In this document: in pieces, positions 1-7,933 of the stretch
Numbering within the stretch: position 1 is the first letter of the stretch
Layout: every line of letters starts with the position of its first letter
Assembly (NCBI RefSeq): GCF_946481145.1
Contig: NZ_CAMLMJ010000001.1
Location: 269,055-333,054 of the forward strand
DNA length: 64,000 nucleotides
Direction of reading: 5' to 3'
From: an uncultured Sediminibacterium sp.
Lineage (GTDB): Bacteria > Bacteroidota > Bacteroidia > Chitinophagales > Chitinophagaceae
The notes under the pieces: generated by a model
What the model saw: only the letters and a program-made list of their open reading frames with translations
The model's database searches: none
What the model was told of the DNA's origin: nothing
Translations under genes and position numbers: made by a program

Positions 1-114
1 AAACCACCGGTAATTTTACAAAAGCTAACCGGGTTTCTGTTAACACCTGCCATCAGGCTATTTGGGTATAAGAGTTACCAGAAAGCGTATGATGTGAATG
101 TGAGAAAGCAATAA
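1..114 (+). CDS. 3' end of an unidentified protein (partial)
   Basis: The first 111 bases read as an open frame of 37 residues ending in TAA at 112-114. The visible tail contains aromatic and basic residues and ends in a charged stretch (VNVRKQ). The gene begins outside the window, so the family cannot be named. It is the chromosomal gene flanking the left end of the tRNA-integrated island. A hairpin at 160-188 (10-bp arms) follows it and could help terminate transcription, although it has no T tract. Confidence 0.5.
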   Translation, partial: KPPVILQKLTGFLLTPAIRLFGYKSYQKAYDVNVRKQ

Positions 115-200
115 AGTAATAGTAAATTGGAACGTTTAAAGAATTTTCAATTGAAAAGAATTGATTTTCATTTTGAAAGAAAATCAATGCAACCTTCTGC

Positions 201-240
201 AAAAGAAAAAGCAGCTATGAATTTTTAGTTCATAACTGCT
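201..240 (-). terminator. Original tRNA terminator, left behind at attL
   Basis: The arms AGCAGCTATGA (210-220) and TCATAACTGCT (230-240) pair with one G-T wobble. On the minus strand the hairpin runs into a T-rich tract (complement of 201-210). It sits just downstream of the duplicated tRNA 3' half. It was therefore probably the terminator of the tRNA gene before the island inserted. A near copy is found next to the intact tRNA at 15606-15643. Confidence 0.6.
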
Positions 241-250
241 TGCTTTCTAT

Positions 251-298
251 GTGGGCCCACCTGGGCTTGAACCAGGGACCCCCTGATTATGAGTCAGG
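251..298 (-). repeat. attL: duplicated tRNA 3' half
   Basis: These 48 bases are identical to 15654-15701 and correspond to the 3' half of the tRNA (anticodon stem-loop, variable loop, T-arm, acceptor 3' strand). Identity stops sharply at 298/299, inside the anticodon stem, as expected for tyrosine-recombinase crossover in a tRNA. The D-arm and 5' acceptor strand are absent, so this copy is not a functional tRNA. Confidence 0.9.
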
Positions 299-393
299 AG
301 AAAGATTTTTTTGATATTTCTATTTCATTTTAAATACTCCTTTGAAAAGCAATATAAAAAAGGATTACAGGCCAAGTGTCTGAATATTTTCTT

Positions 394-423
394 TTTGATG
401 TTTCTTGTTTATTGCTAATTTTA
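394..423 (+). promoter_or_regulatory. Candidate Bacteroidota promoter for the integrase
   Basis: TTTG at 394-397 is separated by 18 bases from TAATTTTA at 416-423, close to the Bacteroidota pattern TTTG / TAnnTTTG. The integrase ATG is at 455. The paired TGCAAAT boxes fall right after the -7 box, where a DNA-binding protein would affect initiation. Confidence 0.4.
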
Positions 424-445
424 TAGTGCAAATTACAGTGCAAAT
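421..445 (+). promoter_or_regulatory. Left paired TGCAAAT boxes (possible integrase arm or operator sites)
   Basis: Two TGCAAAT heptamers at 427-433 and 439-445 lie 12 bases apart, in a 25-base block that matches 15583-15607 at about 22 of 25 positions in the same orientation. Such a block near each end of the island suggests arm-type integrase or excisionase binding sites. The role is inferred. Confidence 0.45.
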
Positions 446-454
446 TTTCAAATC

Positions 455-1684
455 ATGGAAAATATACCAACCATTACCTTCTTTTTTGATCCTCGCTCAG
501 AAAAAAAAGGCGGAATATTTCCTATTAAACTGAGCGTGTACTATCTCGGTAAGACAAGGAGGTTTAGAACGAAGTATAGCTTATCACTATCCGACTGGAA
601 AAAAATAAACAGTGCTCGATTGAAAGATGCGAGCTTGAAAGATGTAAAGAGTGGGTTGGCTAAAGTGGAGCAAAATGCAAAGGCAATTATTGCTAAAATG
701 GAAGAGTTCGATTTTGACGATTTCAAGGCACTCTATTTGGGATCTGGAAAAAGCAAAAATACAAAAAGAGATTTGGTGGATCTGTACAATGAGATAATTG
801 AAATGAATAGGAAAAAAGGGAATGAGGGATCAGCACGTGCATATCAGGAATCTCTTAATGCGTTTACTCGATTTAAAAAAGGTCTTTCTTTTAAGGACCT
901 AACTCCTGAGTTTTTGTCTTCTTTTGAAAAAAAATTCTTGGAAAATAAAAAGAGTCTTACTACAGTTGGTATATACACCCGTCAATTGAGAGCTGTATAT
1001 AATGAGGCAATTAATAGAGGTCTGGTAAAAAAAGAATTATACCCATTTACGCGCTATAAGATTCCAGGTGGTTATAATACTAAAAAGGCGCTTACAAATT
1101 CCGAAATAAAAGCTGTTATGGCTTTTGAGTCGGAATCACCACTTGAACAAGAAGCGATTTCATTCTGGAAGCTGTCATACCTATGTGGAGGAATGAATAT
1201 TGGCGATATTCTCAAACTTAAAAACGAAAACATTCAGGAAAAGTTTATTCTTTTTAACCGTTCAAAAACGGTCAATACAAAAAAGTCTGAACAAAAAACA
1301 ATTCAAATTCCATTGCGCGAAGAAACGAAAGCGATTATACAACAGCTACGGGCAATTAATTGTCACAAAAAAGACGATTTGATATTTAGCGTATTGAATA
1401 GAAAAATGACTCCAAGTGAAGAAAAAGATGCAATTAAATCTTTCAATCGAAAAATCAATCAGCAGTTGGAAAAAATAGCAACTAAACTCGAGCTTGGCGG
1501 CCGCTTGTCAAATATGACAGCCAGGCATTCATTTGCTACCATGTTGAAAAGAGGCAATCAGCCTATTGGTATTATTAGCGATATGTTAGGCCATAGTAGT
1601 TTAAAAACAACGCAAAATTATTTGGGGAGTTTTACTGATGATACTTTGTTAAATGCAACAGATGCGCTATTTAACTTTGATTAA
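455..1684 (+). CDS. Tyrosine recombinase (island integrase)
   Basis: This is a 409-aa site-specific tyrosine recombinase that would integrate and excise the island at the tRNA. It has an N-terminal arm-type DNA-binding domain (about 5-90), a SAM-like core-binding domain (about 105-200) and a C-terminal catalytic domain (about 215-400). Visible catalytic residues are R357 with H358 in TARHSFAT, H380 in LGHSS and the nucleophile Y389 in TQNYLG. The usual Arg I position falls in CGGMN (about 244-248) and is Gly. The position of the first His of the HxxR motif is Met. Bacteroidota integrases such as IntDOT are known to lack Arg I, so activity is not excluded. The gene lies just inside attL and reads into the island. 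Length and architecture are typical. Confidence 0.93.
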   Translation: MENIPTITFFFDPRSEKKGGIFPIKLSVYYLGKTRRFRTKYSLSLSDWKKINSARLKDASLKDVKSGLAKVEQNAKAIIAKMEEFDFDDFKALYLGSGKSKNTKRDLVDLYNEIIEMNRKKGNEGSARAYQESLNAFTRFKKGLSFKDLTPEFLSSFEKKFLENKKSLTTVGIYTRQLRAVYNEAINRGLVKKELYPFTRYKIPGGYNTKKALTNSEIKAVMAFESESPLEQEAISFWKLSYLCGGMNIGDILKLKNENIQEKFILFNRSKTVNTKKSEQKTIQIPLREETKAIIQQLRAINCHKKDDLIFSVLNRKMTPSEEKDAIKSFNRKINQQLEKIATKLELGGRLSNMTARHSFATMLKRGNQPIGIISDMLGHSSLKTTQNYLGSFTDDTLLNATDALFNFD

Positions 1685-1718
1685 AAGGCGTATTTATAAG
1701 ACATTAGCCTAATGGGCG

Positions 1719-2720
1719 TTAACTGATCTTTTTATAGTCGGGAAGAAATTGTTTGATATTTACCCAACCAGAAACGGCACGTTGGTTTCCGCCAATCTCC
1801 TTGCCGTAGACTGTTAATACGCCATTTGGCAATAATTCAAGGCGGTGTTCAATTGTACAATCACCCTTAATAAATGATTTGATGTTGATAAGATTTAATT
1901 CCAGAATAGTTCTTGAAGTGATATCAAATTTCTGAACAGTTATTTTGACAGCTTTCTGATTATCAAAAGCTGTTGTGCCATTTTTTATCCCGGTATAAGG
2001 AAGTTTTTGAAATGCAGGTATAACAACTTCATATCCCTTTTGAAAATTCAGACCAATTTCAAACGGGCTGACAACAAGTTCGGTATTGTTATACTTGCTT
2101 AAGATCTCCGTTCTTGTTTTCTGAATTTCAGGTTGGTTTGAGTTTATTTTAAGAAGTTGTGTATAGATCTTACCGACTTCCAGTTCATTGCCTTTCCCCA
2201 TTTCTGCTTTAGCCTGAAACAGGTAATCCGTTTGAAGATAATCCAGATCGTTTATTGCCATCTGTTGATTCGCAGACTTACTTTGGTCGGTTACTAATGT
2301 ATGGGCAGAAATCACTCTGGCAAATTCCTCAACATAAGCTGTCACAACCCCAATATCAGTTAAAGTGACAATATTTTCCCAGTTTCTGTTTTCAGCATAA
2401 TAGGTCCAGTTGTACGAACCAGTTATGACTTTTTGATCATCAAAAATGCAAAACTTATGGTGCACCATCGCATCGCTTGTACTATAATAAAATTTCCCAT
2501 TTAGATTAATCAATTCTTGAAACGGTACACCCTCTCGTTTATTGTTGATTCGGTCATTCAGCACAATAAGTTCTACGGAAATGTTTGCCTCACGGATCCT
2601 CCTGATGATGGCATCAAAGATATCACGATTGGTAAACCATGTTACTGCAATCTTTAAACTGCGTGTGCAAATGTCAATTTGCGAAATGATTTCTTTTTGG
2701 ATATCGGTAAACCTTTGCAA
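1719..2720 (-). CDS. PLD-family nuclease-like protein with single HKD motif
   Basis: The protein has 333 aa. An N-terminal phospholipase D-like domain (about 5-130) carries one HxKxxxxD motif (H87, K89, D94) followed by GSYNW. Single-HKD proteins of this type (for example Nuc and BfiI) act as dimers, and many are nucleases. The C-terminal half (about 150-333) is not recognised. The start is TTG at 2720, because no in-frame ATG is available close upstream. It is the last gene of the minus-strand RM operon, 48 bp after hsdR. The position suggests a defence role, such as an extra nuclease or effector, but this is inference. The alternative is a lipid-modifying PLD; the absence of a signal peptide argues against that. 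Confidence 0.8.
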   Translation of the reverse strand: MQRFTDIQKEIISQIDICTRSLKIAVTWFTNRDIFDAIIRRIREANISVELIVLNDRINNKREGVPFQELINLNGKFYYSTSDAMVHHKFCIFDDQKVITGSYNWTYYAENRNWENIVTLTDIGVVTAYVEEFARVISAHTLVTDQSKSANQQMAINDLDYLQTDYLFQAKAEMGKGNELEVGKIYTQLLKINSNQPEIQKTRTEILSKYNNTELVVSPFEIGLNFQKGYEVVIPAFQKLPYTGIKNGTTAFDNQKAVKITVQKFDITSRTILELNLINIKSFIKGDCTIEHRLELLPNGVLTVYGKEIGGNQRAVSGWVNIKQFLPDYKKIS

Positions 2721-2768
2721 AATGATATGTATTAATAGTTAACTTAACTTCTATAAATGTGAAATGCT

Positions 2769-5700
2769 TTATCCCGTGATATCATTTGCCATAATCTCTG
2801 CCTGTTTCAATATAGTTTCCGTAGCCAGCATTTGCATGTCAGGTGGATAGCCATATTTTCTTAAAACTCTTTTGACAGCTATTTTCAATTTTGCTTTTAC
2901 ACTCTCCTTAATTGTCCAGTCTATAGAAGCATTCTGTCGGATAGTCTCGGTTAATACAACCGCCAGTTCTCTTAGTTTATCCTTTTGCATAAGTTCTACA
3001 GCACTATCGTTATCTGAAACTGCTGTATAGAACGCATACTCAAAATCTGTCAGGCCAAGCTGCTTTGCATGATTGTCTGTTTCTACAATTTCTTTACTGA
3101 GTTTGATTAATTCATCAATCACCTCGGCGGCCGTAAGTATTTTGTTATGGTATTTCTGTATGGCATTTTCAAGCATTTCCAGGAATGTCCGGCTTTGGAC
3201 CAGGTTCTTTTTAGCTCTTACTTTTAACTCATCATTCAACAATTTCTTTAATACTTCTAACGCTATATTCTTGTGTTCCATTCCTTTCAATTCAAAAAGG
3301 AATTCATCTGAAAGAATTGAAATATCCGGCTTCTTGATACCCGCCGCATCAAATACATCAATGACCTGTTCAGAAACCAATGCTTTGTCAACTACTTGTC
3401 GAATAGTGGTTTCAATTTCTTCGTCTGTTTTTCCTGATCCTGTACTATCAAACTTTACCAATCTTGCTTTTACAGCTTGGAAAAAAGAAACTTCATCTTT
3501 TACATCCATAGCCTGATCATGAGGGATGGCAATGGCAAATGCCTGTGATAAAGCACTTACTTCGTTTATATATCTCTTCTTGCCATCTTCCAAACCTAAA
3601 ATATGTTCCTCAGCTGCCAGAATCATCGACAGCTTTTGTGATGTGGTTGCGTCAAAATATGTTTCATATTCAAAACCATGAAACATGTTGGCTACCACTT
3701 CCAGCTTCTCCAGCATTAGTTCAACTGCCTGTTCCTGTGCAATAGTTGGATCTCCTTTGCCACCGGCATCGGAATAGAATGAAAGTGCTTTTTTCAAATC
3801 AGAAGCAATACCCAGGTAATCTACGATCAACCCACCAGGCTTGTCTTTGTAAACCCTGTTCACCCTGGCAATGGCTTGCATCAGGTTATGCCCCTTCATC
3901 GGCTTATCAATGTAGAGGGTATGCATACTGGGGGCGTCAAAGCCGGTAAGCCACATATCGCGGACGATAACTAATTGTAGCTCATCTGCCGGATTCTTCA
4001 TTCTGTCAGCTAATACTCTTCTTTGCTCTTTTGTAGTATGGTGTTTTGAAATTTTGGGACCATCAGAAGAAGCGGAAGTCATGACCACTTTTATCACGCC
4101 TTTATTCAAATCGTCTGAATGCCATTCGGGTTTCAACTCTATGATTGCCTCATACAATTCAGCGGCAATTCTTCTACTCATGGAAACAATCATTCCTTTC
4201 CCTTCAAACACTTCCTGCCGCTGGCTAAAATGCGCAATAATATCTTTCGCTATATTTTTAATCCTGTTCTCACTGCCCACTAAAGCCTCCAGCTGGGCCC
4301 ATTTCGCTTTTGCCTTTTGTGTATCGGTTAAGTCTTCTTGTGATAATTCATCATCGAGTTCATCCACCAACTTCTTGCCTTCTTCGCTTAAAGCCACTTT
4401 GGCCAGACGGCTTTCATAATAGATACGAACGGTGGCGCCATCTTCTACTGCCTGCGCTATATCATAAATATCTACATAGTTGCCGAATACAGCCGGTGTA
4501 TTTACATCGGTACTTTCAATGGGTGTACCAGTAAATCCTAAATAGGTTGCATTAGGCAAGGCATCGCGCATGTACTTTGCAAAGCCGTACACAATTTTCT
4601 TACCGATAACATTACCTTTTTCATCTTTTACATCAATGTTCTTAGCATTGAACCCGTATTGTGTTCTATGGGCTTCGTCAGCAATGACAACAATATTCTT
4701 TCTGTCAGAAAGTTGCTCATATACATTCCCTTCGGTTGGCTGAAATTTTTGAATAGTGGTAAATATCACGCCTCCAGAAGCTACTTTCAGCAACTCTTTT
4801 AAATGATTTCTATCTTCTGCCTGAACTGGCTCCTGTCTTATCAGTTGTTTAGACGCTGCAAACGTATCGAACAACTGATCATCCAGATCATTGCGATCTG
4901 TAATTACCAATACAGTAGGATTGCCTAATGCGAGTACAATTTTACCAGTATAAAACACCATTGACAGAGATTTGCCACTTCCCTGTGTATGCCATACAAC
5001 ACCTCCTTTTTTATCCCCAATCGGTTGCTTCTTTACAGCAGGCAGTCCATAGCTTTCAGGATCTTCCTGTAGTATATTTAATGAGTCTCCAATAGCCACT
5101 GAATATCCTGTTGCTCTGAGTGTTGATTCAACAGCACGATTAACAGCATAATATTGGTGGTAAGCCGCCAGTTTCTTTACGGTGGCGATAGTTGTAATAC
5201 CAGTTTTAAGATCCCCTTTCTTAGATTTTTCGAACACGATGAAGTGCCTGATCAAATCAATCAAAGTTGTTTTATTGAGCATGCCATGAATCAATGTCTC
5301 TAATTGACTCACCAGATGCGAAGCCTCCGATTTACCATCCGCAGATTTCCAGGACATAAACCTGCTGAAACTTGCAGAAATAGAGCCAGCTTTTGCTTCA
5401 AGCCCATCTGAGATGATAGAAAAAGCGTTAAAAGTAAATAGTCCGGGTATAATGGATTTGTAAGTTTCTACTTGTTTAAATGCCGAGCGAATGGTTGTTT
5501 TTTCATCTACAGCATTCTTTAACTCTAATAATACAAGTGGTATGCCATTAACGAAAAGCAAAAGATCAGGTCTTTTGTTATGCCCATTTTCTATTATGGT
5601 GTACTGATTAACGGCCAAAAATTCGTTATTCGTTGGGTTGTTGAAATCGATCAACCAAACCCTATCACCTCGATCATCGCCATCAATCCTTTGGGATACC

Positions 5701-5993
5701 GGTATGCCTTCGGTTAACAGACGATGAAAAGTTTCATTGTTGGTGAGCAGTTCCGGCGAAGCGATACGTTGTATCTCTTTGATCGCCTCTTCCTGTACAT
5801 CAGAAGTAAGGTCAGTGTTTATTTTACGAACTGCATTACGAATCCGTTGCAGCAGCAATACCTGTTCAAAGCTATCGCGTTCTGGTGTGTCACTGTCAAA
5901 TGCAATATCGGGACCGTAAATATAATTATAGCCCAATTGTTCGAGGCGTTCAATTGCGAGCAGTTCAATATGGTTTTCGGAGATATGGGTCAT
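2769..5993 (-). CDS. hsdR: Type I restriction enzyme R subunit (HsdR)
   Basis: This 1,074-aa subunit is the ATP-dependent translocase and endonuclease of a type I RM complex. The N-terminal nuclease domain shows the PD-(D/E)xK signature: D143 in RPDLLLF, E157 and K159 in LLELKN, then QVETY at about 174-178. The SF2 motor has Walker A HTQGSGKS (335-342), DEAH box (439-442) and TGTP (488-491). The C-terminal part (about 750-1074) is a helical domain for binding the methylase core. Length is normal and no frame disruption is seen. It starts 3 bp after the preceding unknown gene, which suggests translation from one message. It is separated from hsdS by three non-RM genes. Confidence 0.97.
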   Translation of the reverse strand: MTHISENHIELLAIERLEQLGYNYIYGPDIAFDSDTPERDSFEQVLLLQRIRNAVRKINTDLTSDVQEEAIKEIQRIASPELLTNNETFHRLLTEGIPVSQRIDGDDRGDRVWLIDFNNPTNNEFLAVNQYTIIENGHNKRPDLLLFVNGIPLVLLELKNAVDEKTTIRSAFKQVETYKSIIPGLFTFNAFSIISDGLEAKAGSISASFSRFMSWKSADGKSEASHLVSQLETLIHGMLNKTTLIDLIRHFIVFEKSKKGDLKTGITTIATVKKLAAYHQYYAVNRAVESTLRATGYSVAIGDSLNILQEDPESYGLPAVKKQPIGDKKGGVVWHTQGSGKSLSMVFYTGKIVLALGNPTVLVITDRNDLDDQLFDTFAASKQLIRQEPVQAEDRNHLKELLKVASGGVIFTTIQKFQPTEGNVYEQLSDRKNIVVIADEAHRTQYGFNAKNIDVKDEKGNVIGKKIVYGFAKYMRDALPNATYLGFTGTPIESTDVNTPAVFGNYVDIYDIAQAVEDGATVRIYYESRLAKVALSEEGKKLVDELDDELSQEDLTDTQKAKAKWAQLEALVGSENRIKNIAKDIIAHFSQRQEVFEGKGMIVSMSRRIAAELYEAIIELKPEWHSDDLNKGVIKVVMTSASSDGPKISKHHTTKEQRRVLADRMKNPADELQLVIVRDMWLTGFDAPSMHTLYIDKPMKGHNLMQAIARVNRVYKDKPGGLIVDYLGIASDLKKALSFYSDAGGKGDPTIAQEQAVELMLEKLEVVANMFHGFEYETYFDATTSQKLSMILAAEEHILGLEDGKKRYINEVSALSQAFAIAIPHDQAMDVKDEVSFFQAVKARLVKFDSTGSGKTDEEIETTIRQVVDKALVSEQVIDVFDAAGIKKPDISILSDEFLFELKGMEHKNIALEVLKKLLNDELKVRAKKNLVQSRTFLEMLENAIQKYHNKILTAAEVIDELIKLSKEIVETDNHAKQLGLTDFEYAFYTAVSDNDSAVELMQKDKLRELAVVLTETIRQNASIDWTIKESVKAKLKIAVKRVLRKYGYPPDMQMLATETILKQAEIMANDITG

Positions 5994-5996
5994 TTA

Positions 5997-6800
5997 TCAA
6001 TCTTTTGATGTTTTTAAATGTTTTCCTATATATCCGATATATATGTGATTATTTTCTGGTAAAAAATGAAAACGAAGATTTCCTGTTTTTATATGAAGTT
6101 CGAAGCATTCTCGCCTTCCATCAGGAAGGCTAAAAACTCTCAAATTTACTAAATCCTCGCGTTGCATTGTTGATTCGGACTCCGGTGAAATATTCAATGA
6201 AGTACGATTGTTTGCATCATTATAATTGAAGTTTCCATTAGCCCAGAATGCATCCACATATTTATCGAGCTCTCGTATTCTGTCAACTATTTGATCAAGA
6301 TATTGTCCACCAATTGCTAATACTTGGGCTTCAACTGATGGGCATAGTATGATTTTTGAAAAAAGTTCAGTGCGTCTTTCCCAAAATGTTTCGGGAGTTA
6401 GATTCCAATTATTGTTATCTCGAAATGTGGTATAAGAGAACAAATCTACTATTTGGAATTCTTGGTGCGGGCCAGTAAAATTGATTCCATAAAAAGCATT
6501 ATAAATCCGATATCGATTATTGAAATCTTGAATAGAGACAATTGGATTTTCAATTGATTCTATTTGCTGCAAGAGCTGAGGTAGCACCTGAATCGAAAAC
6601 TGCTTATCAGTAAAAGCAGAAAAGGCTACTTCCGCAAACGTACCATTAGCAACAAGTACATTCCAAATAGAGTCATGCTTATAAAAACTCTCGTTAGCCT
6701 GGCGGCCAGTAAAAATAACTTGTAGATTTTGAAGATTGACTTCCAAATCGTTAGTTGAAGCATTTACATAGCTCGGATTGAAAAGATAATAGTTAAACAT
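5997..6800 (-). CDS. Unknown protein, third gene of the cassette inserted in the RM operon
   Basis: I chose the ATG at 6800 (267 aa, starting MFNYYLFNPSYV). It overlaps the stop codon of the ATPase gene by 8 bp, as expected for translational coupling. A longer reading from 6878 is possible but would overlap by 86 bp. No family is recognised. The sequence is soluble and rich in aromatic and Asn residues. The C-terminal segment has an ECFELHI...LRFHF...IYIGYIGKHL pattern of beta strands, vaguely like RelE/HigB-fold or other small nuclease-like domains. That is only a suggestion. The partners are the DUF3696 ATPase and DUF262 protein directly upstream; hsdR follows 3 bp downstream. A role as an effector or adaptor for the ATPase is inferred from position. 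Confidence 0.75.
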   Translation of the reverse strand: MFNYYLFNPSYVNASTNDLEVNLQNLQVIFTGRQANESFYKHDSIWNVLVANGTFAEVAFSAFTDKQFSIQVLPQLLQQIESIENPIVSIQDFNNRYRIYNAFYGINFTGPHQEFQIVDLFSYTTFRDNNNWNLTPETFWERRTELFSKIILCPSVEAQVLAIGGQYLDQIVDRIRELDKYVDAFWANGNFNYNDANNRTSLNISPESESTMQREDLVNLRVFSLPDGRRECFELHIKTGNLRFHFLPENNHIYIGYIGKHLKTSKD

Positions 6801-7929
6801 GCTTCCGCAATCGTAAAAGATGTGAATAATCAAGTTGCGTTTGATCAAAAAAGCCTTTGGGCCAATCTGTAAGTTCACCCTTATCCTTAATTTTAATAGG
6901 CTGAACTTCTGGCTCTGGGCTTGTTTTTATGTGACTGAAAAAGTTTACAGTGATTTGATCATTTTTTAACCAATTCTCGGCAACAGCTATTTGAATCCCA
7001 TTAACTAAATGGTCGCTATGTGTCTCAATAACTATATGTATTCCAGCGCTGGCGACCATGGATAAAAATCTACCAATTCTAGATTGTGCCGACGGATGCA
7101 AATGAGCTTCTGGATTTTCAACAACAAAAAAACATCCCTTCTTTGCTATTAATCCAGTCGCAATTATTGGGAGGATATAGCTTATGCCAAATCCTAAATT
7201 AGTGGAAACTGTAGGGTCGGAAGCTATAAAATGATTTTCAATTAATACTTGAGCACTTAATGTGTTTGGATTTGTTTCGACGCGAACCTTTACTCCTTCC
7301 ATTATAAAGTCCAACCAATAATTTACCTGGTCAATCAAAAAGTTAGTTTGAGTCCCCTTAAATCGTCTGTCATCATCTATTTTATAATATCCATTTTCTA
7401 AACCGATCAACTGAGCAGTTGTTTCTCCTTGCCAACCCGCGTTTGGATAATCAAAAAACTGTAGCGACTGGCTTACTCTCGGACCGAAACGTTCAGCATT
7501 CAAATAATAGAACTCTTGCTTAAAAATTGGGAAATTAGCAACATCAGATTTATCTACTGATTTAGGGGTTAAATGAAGTTGTGTATTCCTATTATCAACA
7601 TCATATACCACAATAATTTTCTCTCGCTCATTACTTAAACCAATTGTAAGTTCGCTTACTTCAGCATTTCTGTTTAATACAAAACTACTATTGCCGAGGG
7701 CTAAACAATATGCACCATTAAGCTGAACATTAAGGCCATTTATTTTGTTCAATTGATACATGCCATCTATCCATTCACCACAATGTTCTATCGTTCTTCT
7801 TAAATACAGTAGTGCTTGTATAGCGGTACTTTTCCCGTTACCATTTGCACCAGCCATTACTGTAAGTTGATTGATCTCAATAGAAGCATTTACAAAACAC
7901 TTAAATTGGTTTATTTTTAATTGATTCAT
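6793..7929 (-). CDS. AAA/ABC-type ATPase with C-terminal DUF3696 domain
   Basis: A 378-aa ATPase of the SMC/RecF-like (OLD-related) class. Walker A is GANGNGKST (27-35), a signature-like segment is NLGFGISYILPI (244-255), Walker B is CFFVVENPEAHLHP (266-279) and the H-loop is IETHSDH (301-307). The C-terminal segment with GELTDWPKGFFDQ (351-363) matches the DUF3696 signature. Such ATPases often power or gate a partner nuclease in defence loci. No TOPRIM or other nuclease domain is fused here, so the catalytic partner would have to be the DUF262 protein or the unknown third protein. It starts 4 bp after the DUF262 gene. Confidence 0.85.
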   Translation of the reverse strand: MNQLKINQFKCFVNASIEINQLTVMAGANGNGKSTAIQALLYLRRTIEHCGEWIDGMYQLNKINGLNVQLNGAYCLALGNSSFVLNRNAEVSELTIGLSNEREKIIVVYDVDNRNTQLHLTPKSVDKSDVANFPIFKQEFYYLNAERFGPRVSQSLQFFDYPNAGWQGETTAQLIGLENGYYKIDDDRRFKGTQTNFLIDQVNYWLDFIMEGVKVRVETNPNTLSAQVLIENHFIASDPTVSTNLGFGISYILPIIATGLIAKKGCFFVVENPEAHLHPSAQSRIGRFLSMVASAGIHIVIETHSDHLVNGIQIAVAENWLKNDQITVNFFSHIKTSPEPEVQPIKIKDKGELTDWPKGFFDQTQLDYSHLLRLRKHV

Positions 7930-7933
7930 TTCT

